Positions 15,418-25,257 of a stretch of 64,000 nt of DNA are shown here, piece by piece; position 1 is the stretch's first letter, and every line of letters starts with the position of its first letter. This DNA is from JAYRSJ01 sp041920215 (GTDB lineage Bacteria; Pseudomonadota; Gammaproteobacteria; Burkholderiales; Burkholderiaceae_C): NCBI GenBank assembly GCA_041920215.1, contig JAYRSJ010000008.1, positions 62,001 through 126,000 of the forward strand, read 5' to 3'. The position numbers were made by a program, and so were the translations under genes. The notes under the pieces were generated by a model. It worked only from the letters and a program-made list of their open reading frames with translations, did no database searches and was not told the DNA's origin.

Positions 15418-15594
15418 GTCCACCACGAGCCGTGAGCCGCATTCCTGAACCCAGGGGATTCAGGTGGGCGAGGTCAGCGCGGCCTCGGGTTCATCTGACG
15501 CGAGACGATCACACCAGCCGGGCGATGTTCCAAGCCCCTGCTCAAAGAGCATCGGTTCAAGGAAATATAGAACTCACGCGAACGCGGTGGACAG
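15418..15594 (-). ncRNA. ssrS: 6S RNA
   Basis: About 177-nt RNA, the regulator that mimics an open promoter and sequesters sigma-70 RNA polymerase. Evidence: it sits immediately downstream of zapA on the same strand, the standard site. The ends form a closing stem (5' TCCACCGCG..GTGAGTT with 3' GGCTCAC..GTGGTGGA). The 3' half has the small hairpin CCTGAATCCCCTGGGTTCAGG-like element before the stem, as in other proteobacterial 6S RNAs. A TAGAAT -10 lies just upstream. Exact ends are inferred from pairing and may be off by a few bases. Confidence 0.85.
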
Positions 15595-15599
15595 CGATG

Positions 15600-15605
15600 A
15601 TTCTA
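15600..15605 (-). promoter_or_regulatory. -10 element of the 6S RNA promoter
   Basis: TAGAAT on the minus strand, about 6 bp before the predicted 6S RNA 5' end. No convincing -35 hexamer. Confidence 0.55.
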
Positions 15606-15626
15606 GTCGGCCCGGGAAGTCCCTGC

Positions 15627-15944
15627 TCAGAACAGCTGACCGTCCTGGCCCAGGGCAACGTCGAGGCGACGCAGCAAGGCATCAAGGTCCGCCTGGTTGG
15701 GTGAGTCAGAGGGCAATGCCTCGTTCCTGCTTGCCGCTTCAGCCGGGGGCTCGGCCAGCTGGTAGGCGAGGTTCAATGCAGCGAGCACGGCAATGCGCTC
15801 GCGAGCCTTGACCTTGCCCGCATCACGGATCGCGCACATTTCGCGGTCAACCTGGGTGACGGCGCGGCTCAGCGCGGCTTCACCGCCTTCGGGACAGCCG
15901 AGCAGATAGCTCTGGCCCATGATGGTGACTTCCATCTGTTTCAT
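15627..15944 (-). CDS. zapA: Cell division protein ZapA
   Basis: 105-residue ZapA, which crosslinks FtsZ filaments at the division ring. MEVTIMGQSYLLGCPEGGE is the family N-terminus (about residues 4-22), followed by the helix containing REMCAIRDAGKVKARERIAVLAALNLA. The Ala/Pro-rich stretch and low-complexity tail are less conserved. The start MKQMEV is used; the second methionine is an alternative. It follows a coiled-coil gene by 10 bp and precedes 6S RNA, as in many proteobacteria. Confidence 0.92.
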   Translation of the reverse strand: MKQMEVTIMGQSYLLGCPEGGEAALSRAVTQVDREMCAIRDAGKVKARERIAVLAALNLAYQLAEPPAEAASRNEALPSDSPNQADLDALLRRLDVALGQDGQLF

Positions 15945-15954
15945 GCTTTGCGTC

Positions 15955-16167
15955 TCAGGCCTTGTTGGCGGTACCGTCTTCAGTGGGCAGGCGATCCAGC
16001 AGGGCGTCGATGCGCTGACGCGCCGCGCCGAGGCGTGAGCGCAGGCTGTCGCGCTCCTGGCTCAGGGCTTGCAGCTGCTCCTGCAGCAGGCTGTTGGTGC
16101 GCTGCAGCTCCTCGTGGCGCAAAAGCAGGCGCTCGACCCGCTCGACGAGCTCGGTGATGCTTGGCAT
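15955..16167 (-). CDS. Small coiled-coil protein, TIGR02449 family
   Basis: 70-residue predicted coiled coil: MPSITELVERVERLLLRHEEL continues with regularly spaced leucines through LQEQLQALSQERDSLRSRL. It matches the TIGR02449 family encoded upstream of zapA in many proteobacteria; a ZapB-like role in division is plausible from position and architecture but unproven. No transmembrane segment or signal is visible. Confidence 0.8.
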   Translation of the reverse strand: MPSITELVERVERLLLRHEELQRTNSLLQEQLQALSQERDSLRSRLGAARQRIDALLDRLPTEDGTANKA

Positions 16168-16225
16168 GGCTTCCTAGCGATGTGTTGCCTACAAGGGCGG
16201 TCAGGCGCTGATTGTAGGCGGCGGC

Positions 16226-16870
16226 TCAGGCCGACTGGCTGCGGCCATAGTCACAGCAGGCGCGCACGGCGCAACGTTCGCACAGCGGCTTACGCGCCTG
16301 GCAGACGTAGCGGCCATGCAGGATCAGCCAGTGGTGCGCGTCGACAAGATACTCGGCCGGTACGCGCTTGAGCAGGCCTTGCTCAACCTCAAGCGGCGTC
16401 CTGCCCGGCGCCAGGCCGGTCCGGTTGCCGAGCCGGAAGATATGTGTATCCACCGCCATCGTCGGCGCGCCGAAAGCGACATTCAGCACCACATTGGCCG
16501 TCTTGCGCCCGACGCCTGGCAGGGCCTCCAGGGCCTCGCGGCTGCGCGGCACCTCACCGCCATGCTGTTCCAGCAGGATCCGACAGGTCTGGATCAGATG
16601 TCTGGCCTTGCTGCGATACAGGCCTATGGTGCGTATGTACTGGCTCAGTCCTTCCTCGCCCAAGGCCAGCATCTTGGCCGGCGTGTTGGCCACCGGGAAG
16701 AGCTTGCGCGTGGCCTTGTTGACCCCCACATCGGTGGCCTGGGCCGACAGCAGCACCGCCGCCAGCAGCTCGAAGACGCTGGCGTACTCCAGCTCGGTCT
16801 GCGGCTGTGGATTGGCAGCCTTCAGGGTCGCGAAGAAGGTCTCAATGGCTTGCGGCGTCATGGCCGCCAT
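16226..16870 (-). CDS. nth: Endonuclease III
   Basis: 214-residue DNA glycosylase/AP lyase that removes oxidised pyrimidines in base-excision repair. The helix-hairpin-helix LPGVGRKTANVVLNVAFG with its catalytic lysine, the conserved aspartate in VDTHIFRLGNR, and the C-terminal iron-sulfur loop C-X6-C-X2-C-X5-C (CQARKPLCERCAVRACC) are all intact. It lies 24 bp downstream of rsxB on the same strand, a frequent pairing that suggests a link to Fe-S supply or redox tuning. Confidence 0.95.
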   Translation of the reverse strand: MAAMTPQAIETFFATLKAANPQPQTELEYASVFELLAAVLLSAQATDVGVNKATRKLFPVANTPAKMLALGEEGLSQYIRTIGLYRSKARHLIQTCRILLEQHGGEVPRSREALEALPGVGRKTANVVLNVAFGAPTMAVDTHIFRLGNRTGLAPGRTPLEVEQGLLKRVPAEYLVDAHHWLILHGRYVCQARKPLCERCAVRACCDYGRSQSA

Positions 16871-16894
16871 TGTGCGCCAGTGCCAGCCGCGGGG

Positions 16895-17560
16895 TCAGGT
16901 CTTGCGCAGCGCGCGGGCGCGAGCCAGCGCAGCTTCGATGATGGCGCGCTTGCGGTCTAGGGCTTGAGGATCGGTCAGCCGTGAGGCGGCAGCCAGGTCG
17001 ACAAGCTTGGCCTCGGCCTTGATGCGCAGGCGCTCATCGTTCTCCGCCTTGTCGCGCCGCAGGCGCTGCTCGCGCCAGCGGTAGCGCTCCCGCGCTGCGT
17101 CGGCCTGCGCAGGCGTCCAGGCCTGCCAGCCGGTGCCCGCCGCGGCACTGTCGACCAGACTGATGCAGTCCACCGGACAGGCCGGAACACACAGCTCGCA
17201 GCCGGTGCACTGCGCCTCGACGATCAGGTGCATCTGCTTCGGGGCACCGGCGATGCAATCTACCGGGCAGGCCTTGATGCACAAGGTGCAGCCAATACAC
17301 CAGTCTTCGTCGATACGGGCCAGCCGACGCGGCCCCTCGTCGCCATGTGCGGCGCTGAGGGGTTGCTGGGGCTCCCCGGTCAGTGCGGCGAGCCGGGCGA
17401 CCCCTTCCGCGCCGCCGGGTGGGCACTGGTTGATGCCGGCCTGGCGTGTCGCGATCGCGTTGGCATAGCTGCGGCAGTCCGGGTAGCCGCAGCGGGTGCA
17501 CTGGGTCTGGGGCAGGGCGGCGTCTATGCGTGCCGCCAGCGCTTGCTGTTGTGGGCTCAA
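16895..17560 (-). CDS. rsxB: RnfB/RsxB-like ferredoxin subunit
   Basis: 221-residue electron-transfer protein of the RnfB/RsxB family. The N-terminal Fe-S domain has CTRCGYPDCRSYANAIA; two [4Fe-4S] ferredoxin motifs follow (CIGCTLCIKACPVDC and CTGCELCVPACPVDC). The usual N-terminal membrane anchor of RnfB is missing here, and no rnfA, C, D, G or E genes are adjacent, so it is a stand-alone soluble form. The C-terminal 60 residues are charged and helical. The stop overlaps or adjoins neighbours closely: its start codon overlaps the phaZ stop by 4 bp. Confidence 0.88.
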   Translation of the reverse strand: MSPQQQALAARIDAALPQTQCTRCGYPDCRSYANAIATRQAGINQCPPGGAEGVARLAALTGEPQQPLSAAHGDEGPRRLARIDEDWCIGCTLCIKACPVDCIAGAPKQMHLIVEAQCTGCELCVPACPVDCISLVDSAAAGTGWQAWTPAQADAARERYRWREQRLRRDKAENDERLRIKAEAKLVDLAAASRLTDPQALDRKRAIIEAALARARALRKT

Positions 17561-18843
17561 GCTTTCGAACGGGTCTTGCGTGCCGGGGCGACGGAGTCCG
17601 TCGCCCGGTCGTATTTGCGGATGAAGTCGCGCACCTCGGGGTAGACCTTCTCGCGCCAGCGGCGACCCGAGAAGATGCCGTAGTGGCCGGCACCGACGGC
17701 GTCATAGTGGTACTGGTGCTGGCTGGGAATGCCGCTGCACAGCTGATGCGCAGCGCGTGTCTGACCGGCGCCTGAGATGTCGTCCAGCTCGCCCTCGACC
17801 GTCAGCAGGGCGGTACCCTTGATGTCCTGAGGCCGTACCAACTGGCCCTTGACCTCCCAAGTGCCATTGACCAGGGCGAAGTCCTGGAACACGGTCTTGA
17901 TCGTGTCGAGGTAGTACTCGGCCGGCATGTCCAATACGGCGTTGTACTCGTCATAGAACTGGCGGTGCGACTCGGCGCTGTCATCGTCGCCGCGCACCAG
18001 GTCCAGAAAGTAGTCGTAGTGCGAGCTGACATGGCGGTCCGGGTTCATGGCCACGAAACCGGTGTGCTGCAGGAAGCCGGGATAGACGGCCCGCCCGGCG
18101 CCTGGGAAATTGGTCGGCACACGGTAGATGACGTTGTTCTCGAACCAGCTGAAGCTGCGGTTCATCGCCAGATTGTTGACGGCCGTCGGGCTCTTGCGAG
18201 CGTCGATTGGCCCGCCCATCATGGTCATCGAGCGCGGGGTTGCCTCACCGTTGGAGGCCATCAGCGAGATGGCTGCCAGCACCGGCACGGTGGGCTGGCA
18301 GACCGAGATCACATGGGCCTCAGGTCCGACGTGGCGGATGAAGTCCTGCACATAGGCAATGTAGTCGTCGAGATGGAAGGGGCCCACCTCCAGCGGCACC
18401 ATGCGCGCGTCGGTCCAGTCGGTGATGAAGACCTTGTGCTCCTTCAGCAGCGTGCGAACCGTGTCACGCAACAGCGTGCTGTGGTGGCCGGATAGCGGCG
18501 CCACCACCAGCACCGTGGGCTGGTCTTTCATCTTGGACAGCACGGCCAGATCGTCGGTGTAGCGCTTGAAGCGCAGCAGACGGCAAAAGGGCTTGCTGAT
18601 CGGCACCAGTTCCTGCACCGCCACCTCGATACCGTCGACCTCCACACCGCGGATGCCGAACTCCGGCTTTTCGTAGTCCTTGGCCAGGCGGTGCATCAGG
18701 TCCAGACCGGCCGATACCCGCTGCGATAGTGGCGTGTGGGCGAAGGGCGACAGCGGGTGGCTGTAGAGCTTGGCCGAAGCGCTGGCGAACTCGGAGAACG
18801 GGCTCATCAGTGCGCGCTGGGTTTCGTAGAGCTGGTACAGCAT
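17557..18843 (-). CDS. phaZ: Intracellular polyhydroxyalkanoate depolymerase
   Basis: 428-residue intracellular PHB depolymerase that mobilises stored polyhydroxybutyrate granules in the cytoplasm. The family's nucleophile is a cysteine, here C182 in ISVCQPTVPVLAAI, equivalent to Cys183 of Ralstonia PhaZa1; later conserved residues lie near TVEGELDDISG and GAGHYGIFSGRRW. Start MLYQLYETQRALMSPFSEFA at 18843 matches the family and has an AGAGG ribosome site. A 20-bp inverted repeat lies 63 bp upstream. The stop overlaps rsxB by 4 bp. Confidence 0.92.
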   Translation of the reverse strand: MLYQLYETQRALMSPFSEFASASAKLYSHPLSPFAHTPLSQRVSAGLDLMHRLAKDYEKPEFGIRGVEVDGIEVAVQELVPISKPFCRLLRFKRYTDDLAVLSKMKDQPTVLVVAPLSGHHSTLLRDTVRTLLKEHKVFITDWTDARMVPLEVGPFHLDDYIAYVQDFIRHVGPEAHVISVCQPTVPVLAAISLMASNGEATPRSMTMMGGPIDARKSPTAVNNLAMNRSFSWFENNVIYRVPTNFPGAGRAVYPGFLQHTGFVAMNPDRHVSSHYDYFLDLVRGDDDSAESHRQFYDEYNAVLDMPAEYYLDTIKTVFQDFALVNGTWEVKGQLVRPQDIKGTALLTVEGELDDISGAGQTRAAHQLCSGIPSQHQYHYDAVGAGHYGIFSGRRWREKVYPEVRDFIRKYDRATDSVAPARKTRSKA

Positions 18844-18906
18844 GGCGGACCTCTCGAATAGGGCTGACAGCCATCCGCTGCCTGCATGCTGCCGGCGGGC
18901 TGACGT

Positions 18907-18926
18907 CATCGCACGATGGTGCGATG
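18907..18926. promoter_or_regulatory. Inverted repeat upstream of phaZ, candidate operator
   Basis: CATCGCACGATGGTGCGATG: perfect 8-bp arms with a 4-bp spacer in the 186-bp gap between tyrB and phaZ, 63 bp before the phaZ start. No T-run follows on either strand, so a terminator is less likely than a protein-binding site. Confidence 0.5.
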
Positions 18927-19029
18927 CAGCATTGTGGCAGGCCTGACCGCCCCTTGCTGCCCGTCAAGCCCCCGGGAAACCCGCCATTTCGGCCGCATTT
19001 CGCACGGCCGAGCGCTGTTGCGGCCGTTT

Positions 19030-20232
19030 TCAGTCGCGCATCACGGCGGCCATGGCCGCTGCTACCGCCGGCAGGTTGCGCTCGTTCAGCGCCGCCACGC
19101 AGATGCGGCCCGAGTCCACGCCGTAGATGCCGAACTCGCTGCGCAGACGCTGCATCTGCGCAGCGCTGAGGCCGGAGTAGCTGAACATGCCCTTCTGACG
19201 GGTGACGAAGCTCAGATCCTGGTTGACGCCGGCCGCCTGCAGTGCCTTGACCAGCGCTTGGCGCATGGCGCGGATGCGCAGCCGCATGCCCGCGAGTTCC
19301 TCTTCCCACAAGCTGCGCAGGGAAGGGGTGGACAGCACGGTGGCGACCACCTGGGCGCCGTGGGTGGGCGGGTTGGAATAGTTGGTGCGAATCACGATCT
19401 TGAGTTGCGACAGCACCTTGCCGCATTCCTCGGCCGAGGCGCAGACGACGCTCAGCGCGCCGACACGTTCGCCATAGAGCGAGAAGCTCTTCGAGAAACT
19501 GGTTGAGACGAAGAAGTCCAGGTCGGCCGCCAGAAACTGCTGGATCACCGCGCCGTCCTCGGCAATGCCTTCGCCGAAGCCCTGATAGGCCATGTCCAGG
19601 AAGGCGACCAGGCCACGCGCCTTGACGGCAGCGACCACCTGCTCCCATTGAGCCGGCGTGAGGTCATAGCCGGTGGGGTTGTGGCAGCAGGCGTGCAGCA
19701 CGACCACGGTGCCGGCCGCCGCACTGTTCAGCGTGGCCAACATGCCGTCGAAGTTGATGCCCAGCGCGGCGGCATCGTAATAGGGGTAGGTTTCGACCGG
19801 GAAGCCGGCATTGGCAAACAAGGCGCGGTGGTTCTCCCAACTGGGGTCCGAGATCAGCACCTTGGCTGCGGGGTTCAGCCGCTTCAGGAAATCGGCACCG
19901 ATCTTCAGGCCGCCGGTACCGCCAATGGCCTGCACGGTGGCGACGCGCTTGGCCGCCAGCACCGGACTGTCGGCACCGAACACCAGTGCCTGCACGGCCT
20001 TGTCGTAGGCGGCGATGCCGTCGATCGGCAGGTAGCCACGCGCCTTCGGGTCGGCCTGCATCTGCGCTTCGGCCTGGGCCACGCACTTCAGCAAGGGCAG
20101 CTTGCCCATCTCGTCGTAGTACACGCCCACGCCCAGATTGACCTTGGCCGGATTCGGGTCGGCATTGAATTGCTCGTTAAGACCCAGGATAGGGTCGCGG
20201 GGGGCCATTTCGACGGAGGCGAACAAGGACAT
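19030..20232 (-). CDS. tyrB: Aromatic-amino-acid/aspartate aminotransferase
   Basis: 400-residue class I PLP aminotransferase of the TyrB/AspC group, interconverting aromatic or acidic amino acids and their 2-oxo acids with glutamate. MSLFASVEMAPRDPILGLNEQF and NLGVGVYYDE are diagnostic of the group; the PLP lysine is in STSFSKSFSLYGERVG, and the conserved HACCHNPTG and arginine near the C-terminus are present. TyrB versus AspC specificity cannot be decided from sequence alone. It is divergent from uvrB with about 128 bp between starts. Confidence 0.9.
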   Translation of the reverse strand: MSLFASVEMAPRDPILGLNEQFNADPNPAKVNLGVGVYYDEMGKLPLLKCVAQAEAQMQADPKARGYLPIDGIAAYDKAVQALVFGADSPVLAAKRVATVQAIGGTGGLKIGADFLKRLNPAAKVLISDPSWENHRALFANAGFPVETYPYYDAAALGINFDGMLATLNSAAAGTVVVLHACCHNPTGYDLTPAQWEQVVAAVKARGLVAFLDMAYQGFGEGIAEDGAVIQQFLAADLDFFVSTSFSKSFSLYGERVGALSVVCASAEECGKVLSQLKIVIRTNYSNPPTHGAQVVATVLSTPSLRSLWEEELAGMRLRIRAMRQALVKALQAAGVNQDLSFVTRQKGMFSYSGLSAAQMQRLRSEFGIYGVDSGRICVAALNERNLPAVAAAMAAVMRD

Positions 20233-20360
20233 GGGGTTTCCTGACAGACAGTGGCAAGAAGTGGGGCGGCGCTAGCCAGCAAGAGAGGATGCTCTGCGCT
20301 ACGCTGTGGGGCTTGCAGCTTCGCGAGGCGGGTGGATTTTAGAGCCCTTGTCCGCGACTG

Positions 20361-22493
<2,133 letters not shown>

Positions 22494-22550
22494 GCCTCCT
22501 GCGACTGTCCCTGCCGAGGACGAATTGATCGCCGCCAAGCGCGTCAGGCA

Positions 22551-22575
22551 ATAATTGAGTAAAATGCTCAGGCAT
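22551..22575. promoter_or_regulatory. Candidate IscR type 1 operator upstream of iscR
   Basis: 25-bp site beginning ATAATTGAGT and ending GCTCAGGCAT, about 92 bp before the iscR start. It matches the E. coli type 1 IscR consensus at about 20 of 25 positions, with dyad core TGAG-N7-CTCA. It suggests autoregulation of the operon by [2Fe-2S]-IscR. Confidence 0.6.
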
Positions 22576-22666
22576 ACCCAAGGGTAAACCCGTTTGAATC
22601 GGGCCAGCGAGTTGATCGCGGGCCTTGCTCAGCCGCCTCATGGTCCCGCGACCGAAGGAGAGTCTC

Positions 22667-23200
22667 ATGCGTCTCACCACCAAAGGCCGTTTCGCCGTCA
22701 CTGCAATGATCGATCTGGCCCTGCGTGAAAACAGTGGGCCGGTCGCATTGGCGGCCATCAGCCAGCGCCAGCAGATCTCGCTGTCCTATCTGGAGCAGCT
22801 GTTCGGCAAGCTGCGCCGCCATGAGCTGGTGGAGAGTACCCGCGGCCCGGGCGGTGGCTATTCGCTGGGTCGCAAATCCAGCGAGATCACGGTGGCTGAC
22901 ATCATTGTCGCGGTCGATGAGCCGATCGACGCCACCGGCTGCGGCGGCAAGGAAAACTGCATGGGCGAGGACACTGGCCGCTGCATCACGCACGAGCTGT
23001 GGACCAGCCTCAATGCCAAGATGATCGAATATCTGGATTCGGTGTCGCTGCGCAAGCTGGTCGAGGATCAGCTGGCCAAGGGCGTCACCATCGAGGAAGC
23101 GCCGATCAAGCGCGCGATCTCGAGCCAGCCGGTGGTCAAGCCCATACGCATCACCGCGCCGAACTCGGTCTTCGCGCTCGGCAACGCCTTTAACAAGTAA
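22667..23200 (+). CDS. iscR: Fe-S cluster assembly regulator IscR
   Basis: 177-residue Rrf2-family regulator that senses cellular Fe-S status by binding a [2Fe-2S] cluster. MRLTTKGRFAVTAMIDLAL is the winged-helix N-terminus; ligand cysteines are C92, C98 and C106 with the following histidine in CITHELW. The loop between the second and third cysteine is two residues longer than in E. coli, as in other betaproteobacteria. A GAAGGAGAG ribosome site precedes the ATG at 22667. It heads the isc operon and has a candidate IscR site upstream. Confidence 0.95.
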   Translation: MRLTTKGRFAVTAMIDLALRENSGPVALAAISQRQQISLSYLEQLFGKLRRHELVESTRGPGGGYSLGRKSSEITVADIIVAVDEPIDATGCGGKENCMGEDTGRCITHELWTSLNAKMIEYLDSVSLRKLVEDQLAKGVTIEEAPIKRAISSQPVVKPIRITAPNSVFALGNAFNK

Positions 23201-23214
23201 AAGAACCTGTCGCC

Positions 23215-24435
23215 ATGGACATGACGCCTCACTTTCCGATCTATCTAGATTACGGTGCGACCACGCCGGTCGACCCTCGCGTGGTTGACGCCATGGTGCC
23301 CTGGCTGCGCGAACATTTCGGCAACCCGGCATCGCGCAGCCATGCCTGGGGCTGGGAGGCAGAGGCGGCGGTCGAGAAGGCGCGCGAGCAGGTGGCTTCA
23401 CTGATCAATGCCGACCCACGCGAGATCGTCTGGACCTCGGGGGCGACCGAATCGATCAATCTGGCGCTCAAAGGCGCAGCCGGCTTCTACAAGACCCGTG
23501 GCAAGCACATAGTCACCGTCAAGACCGAGCACAAGGCGGTGCTGGACACCTGCCGCGAGCTGGAGCGTCAGGGCTTCGAAGTGAGCTACCTGGACGTGCA
23601 GGCCGATGGTCTGCTGGACCTTGATGCGTTCAAGGCAGCACTGCGCCCTGACACCATTTTGGTTTCGGTGATGTTCGTCAACAACGAGATCGGCGTGATC
23701 CAGGACATCCCCGCGATCGGCAGCCTTTGCCGCGAGAAGGGCATTGTTTTCCACGTCGATGCAGCGCAGGCCACCGGCAAGATCGATATCGATGTGGCAG
23801 CGCTGCCCGTCGATCTGATGAGCCTGGCTTCGCACAAAACCTACGGCCCCAAAGGCATAGGCGCGCTGTTTGTGCGCCGCAAGCCGCGCGTCCGCATCGA
23901 GGCGCAGATGCACGGTGGCGGTCATGAGCGCGGTATGCGATCCGGTACCTTGCCCACGCATCAGATCGTCGGCATGGGAGAGGCCTACCGCATCGCCAAG
24001 GAAGAGATGCATGTCGAACGCGAACGCATCGCTGCCCTGCACAAGCGTCTGGTCGACGGCCTGAGCGGCATCGAGCAGGTCTTCATCAACGGCGATATGC
24101 AGCGCCGCGTGCCGCACAACCTCAATATTTCCTTCAATTACGTGGAAGGCGAGTCGCTGATCATGGGCGTCAAGGGCCTGGCGGTGTCGTCGGGGTCCGC
24201 CTGCACTTCGGCCAGCCTGGAGCCCAGCTATGTGCTGCGCGCCCTCGGTCGCAGCGATGAGCTGGCCCATTCTTCGCTGCGCATGACCATCGGCCGCTTC
24301 ACCACCGAGGAAGAGATCGACTACGCGGTCAGCGTATTGAAGGAGCGGGTGGCCAAGCTGCGCGAGCTTTCACCGCTGTGGGATATGTACAAGGACGGCA
24401 TCGACCTCAGCACCATTCAGTGGGCCGCCCACTGA
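23215..24435 (+). CDS. iscS: Cysteine desulfurase IscS
   Basis: 406-residue PLP enzyme that removes sulfur from cysteine and passes the persulfide to IscU and tRNA-thiolation partners. FPIYLDYGATTPVDPRV is the family start; PLP lysine lies in SHKTYGPKG and the persulfide-forming cysteine in the loop SSGSACTSASLEPSYVLRALG. The start may be M1 or M3. It follows iscR by 14 bp. C-terminal PLWDMYKDGIDL, the IscU-docking tail, is conserved. Confidence 0.96.
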   Translation: MDMTPHFPIYLDYGATTPVDPRVVDAMVPWLREHFGNPASRSHAWGWEAEAAVEKAREQVASLINADPREIVWTSGATESINLALKGAAGFYKTRGKHIVTVKTEHKAVLDTCRELERQGFEVSYLDVQADGLLDLDAFKAALRPDTILVSVMFVNNEIGVIQDIPAIGSLCREKGIVFHVDAAQATGKIDIDVAALPVDLMSLASHKTYGPKGIGALFVRRKPRVRIEAQMHGGGHERGMRSGTLPTHQIVGMGEAYRIAKEEMHVERERIAALHKRLVDGLSGIEQVFINGDMQRRVPHNLNISFNYVEGESLIMGVKGLAVSSGSACTSASLEPSYVLRALGRSDELAHSSLRMTIGRFTTEEEIDYAVSVLKERVAKLRELSPLWDMYKDGIDLSTIQWAAH

Positions 24436-24463
24436 AGCCCGATAAAGACGTTGGAGAAGCACC

Positions 24464-24865
24464 ATGGCATACAGCGACAAGGTCATTGACCACTATGAGA
24501 ACCCCCGCAACGTCGGCGCCTTTGATAAGGGTGACGACACGGTTGGCACCGGCATGGTCGGCGCACCCGCCTGCGGTGATGTGATGAAGCTTCAGATCAA
24601 GGTCAATCCGGCCACCGGCCTGATCGAGGACGCCAAGTTCAAGACCTATGGCTGTGGCTCGGCCATCGCCTCCAGCTCCCTGGTCACCGAGTGGGTCAAG
24701 GGCAAGAGCCTGGACCAGGCCCTGGAGATCAAGAACACCCAGATCGCCGAGGAACTTGCCCTGCCGCCGGTGAAGATTCACTGCTCCATCCTGGCCGAAG
24801 ACGCCATCAAGGCGGCGGTCGACGATTACCGCGCCAAGCATGGTGCGCCGGCGGTCACGCAGTAA
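24464..24865 (+). CDS. iscU: Fe-S cluster scaffold protein IscU
   Basis: 133-residue scaffold on which [2Fe-2S] clusters are built. The three ligand cysteines are visible in PACGDVMK, KTYGCGSAIASSS and KIHCSILAED, as is the aspartate of CGD. The HscA recognition motif LPPVK is intact just before the last cysteine. It is 28 bp after iscS and 11 bp before iscA in the isc operon. Confidence 0.97.
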   Translation: MAYSDKVIDHYENPRNVGAFDKGDDTVGTGMVGAPACGDVMKLQIKVNPATGLIEDAKFKTYGCGSAIASSSLVTEWVKGKSLDQALEIKNTQIAEELALPPVKIHCSILAEDAIKAAVDDYRAKHGAPAVTQ

Positions 24866-24876
24866 AGGGGGCGTTC

Positions 24877-25200
24877 ATGTCCGTCACCCTGACCGAAGCG
24901 GCGGCCCGCCACGTGACGCGCTATATCGCCAAGCGTGGCCGCGGCGTTGGCGTGCGCCTGGGCGTCAAGACGACCGGCTGCTCGGGCCTGGCCTACAAGC
25001 TGGAGTATGCCGACGAGGTGGCGCCGGAGGATGTGATCTTCGAGGGCCATGGGGTCAAGATCCTGATCGATCCAAAGAGCCTGCCCTATCTCGATGGCAC
25101 CGAGCTGGATTTTGTTCGTGAAGGCCTCAACGAGGGCTTCAAGTTTCGCAACCCGCGCGAGAAAGACCGCTGCGGCTGCGGCGAGTCCTTCCGCGTCTAA
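24877..25200 (+). CDS. iscA: Fe-S assembly protein IscA
   Basis: 107-residue A-type carrier that receives and delivers Fe-S clusters. MSVTLTEAAARHVTRYIAKRG is the family N-terminus; the three cysteines are in KTTGCSGLAYKLEY and the C-terminal CGCGESF. ATG 24877 follows a strong AAAGGGGG ribosome site; longer upstream frames overlap iscU and are not coding. A terminator follows 21 bp after the stop, before hscB. Confidence 0.95.
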   Translation: MSVTLTEAAARHVTRYIAKRGRGVGVRLGVKTTGCSGLAYKLEYADEVAPEDVIFEGHGVKILIDPKSLPYLDGTELDFVREGLNEGFKFRNPREKDRCGCGESFRV

Positions 25201-25221
25201 GCGTTCCGCCGCCATTGCCAG

Positions 25222-25248
25222 GCGCGGCTGCTTTGCCGCGCTTTTTTT
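25222..25248 (+). terminator. Intra-operon terminator between iscA and hscB
   Basis: Stem GCGCGGC/GCCGCGC, loop TGCTTT, followed by seven T. It sits in the 57-bp gap between iscA and hscB, so it could lower hscBA-fdx expression relative to iscRSUA. Confidence 0.8.
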
Positions 25249-25257
25249 CTTGATCGC

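Noticed and set aside
20233..20360. LexA box for uvrB
   Set aside because: No CTGT-N8-ACAG-like dyad of acceptable quality found between tyrB and uvrB.
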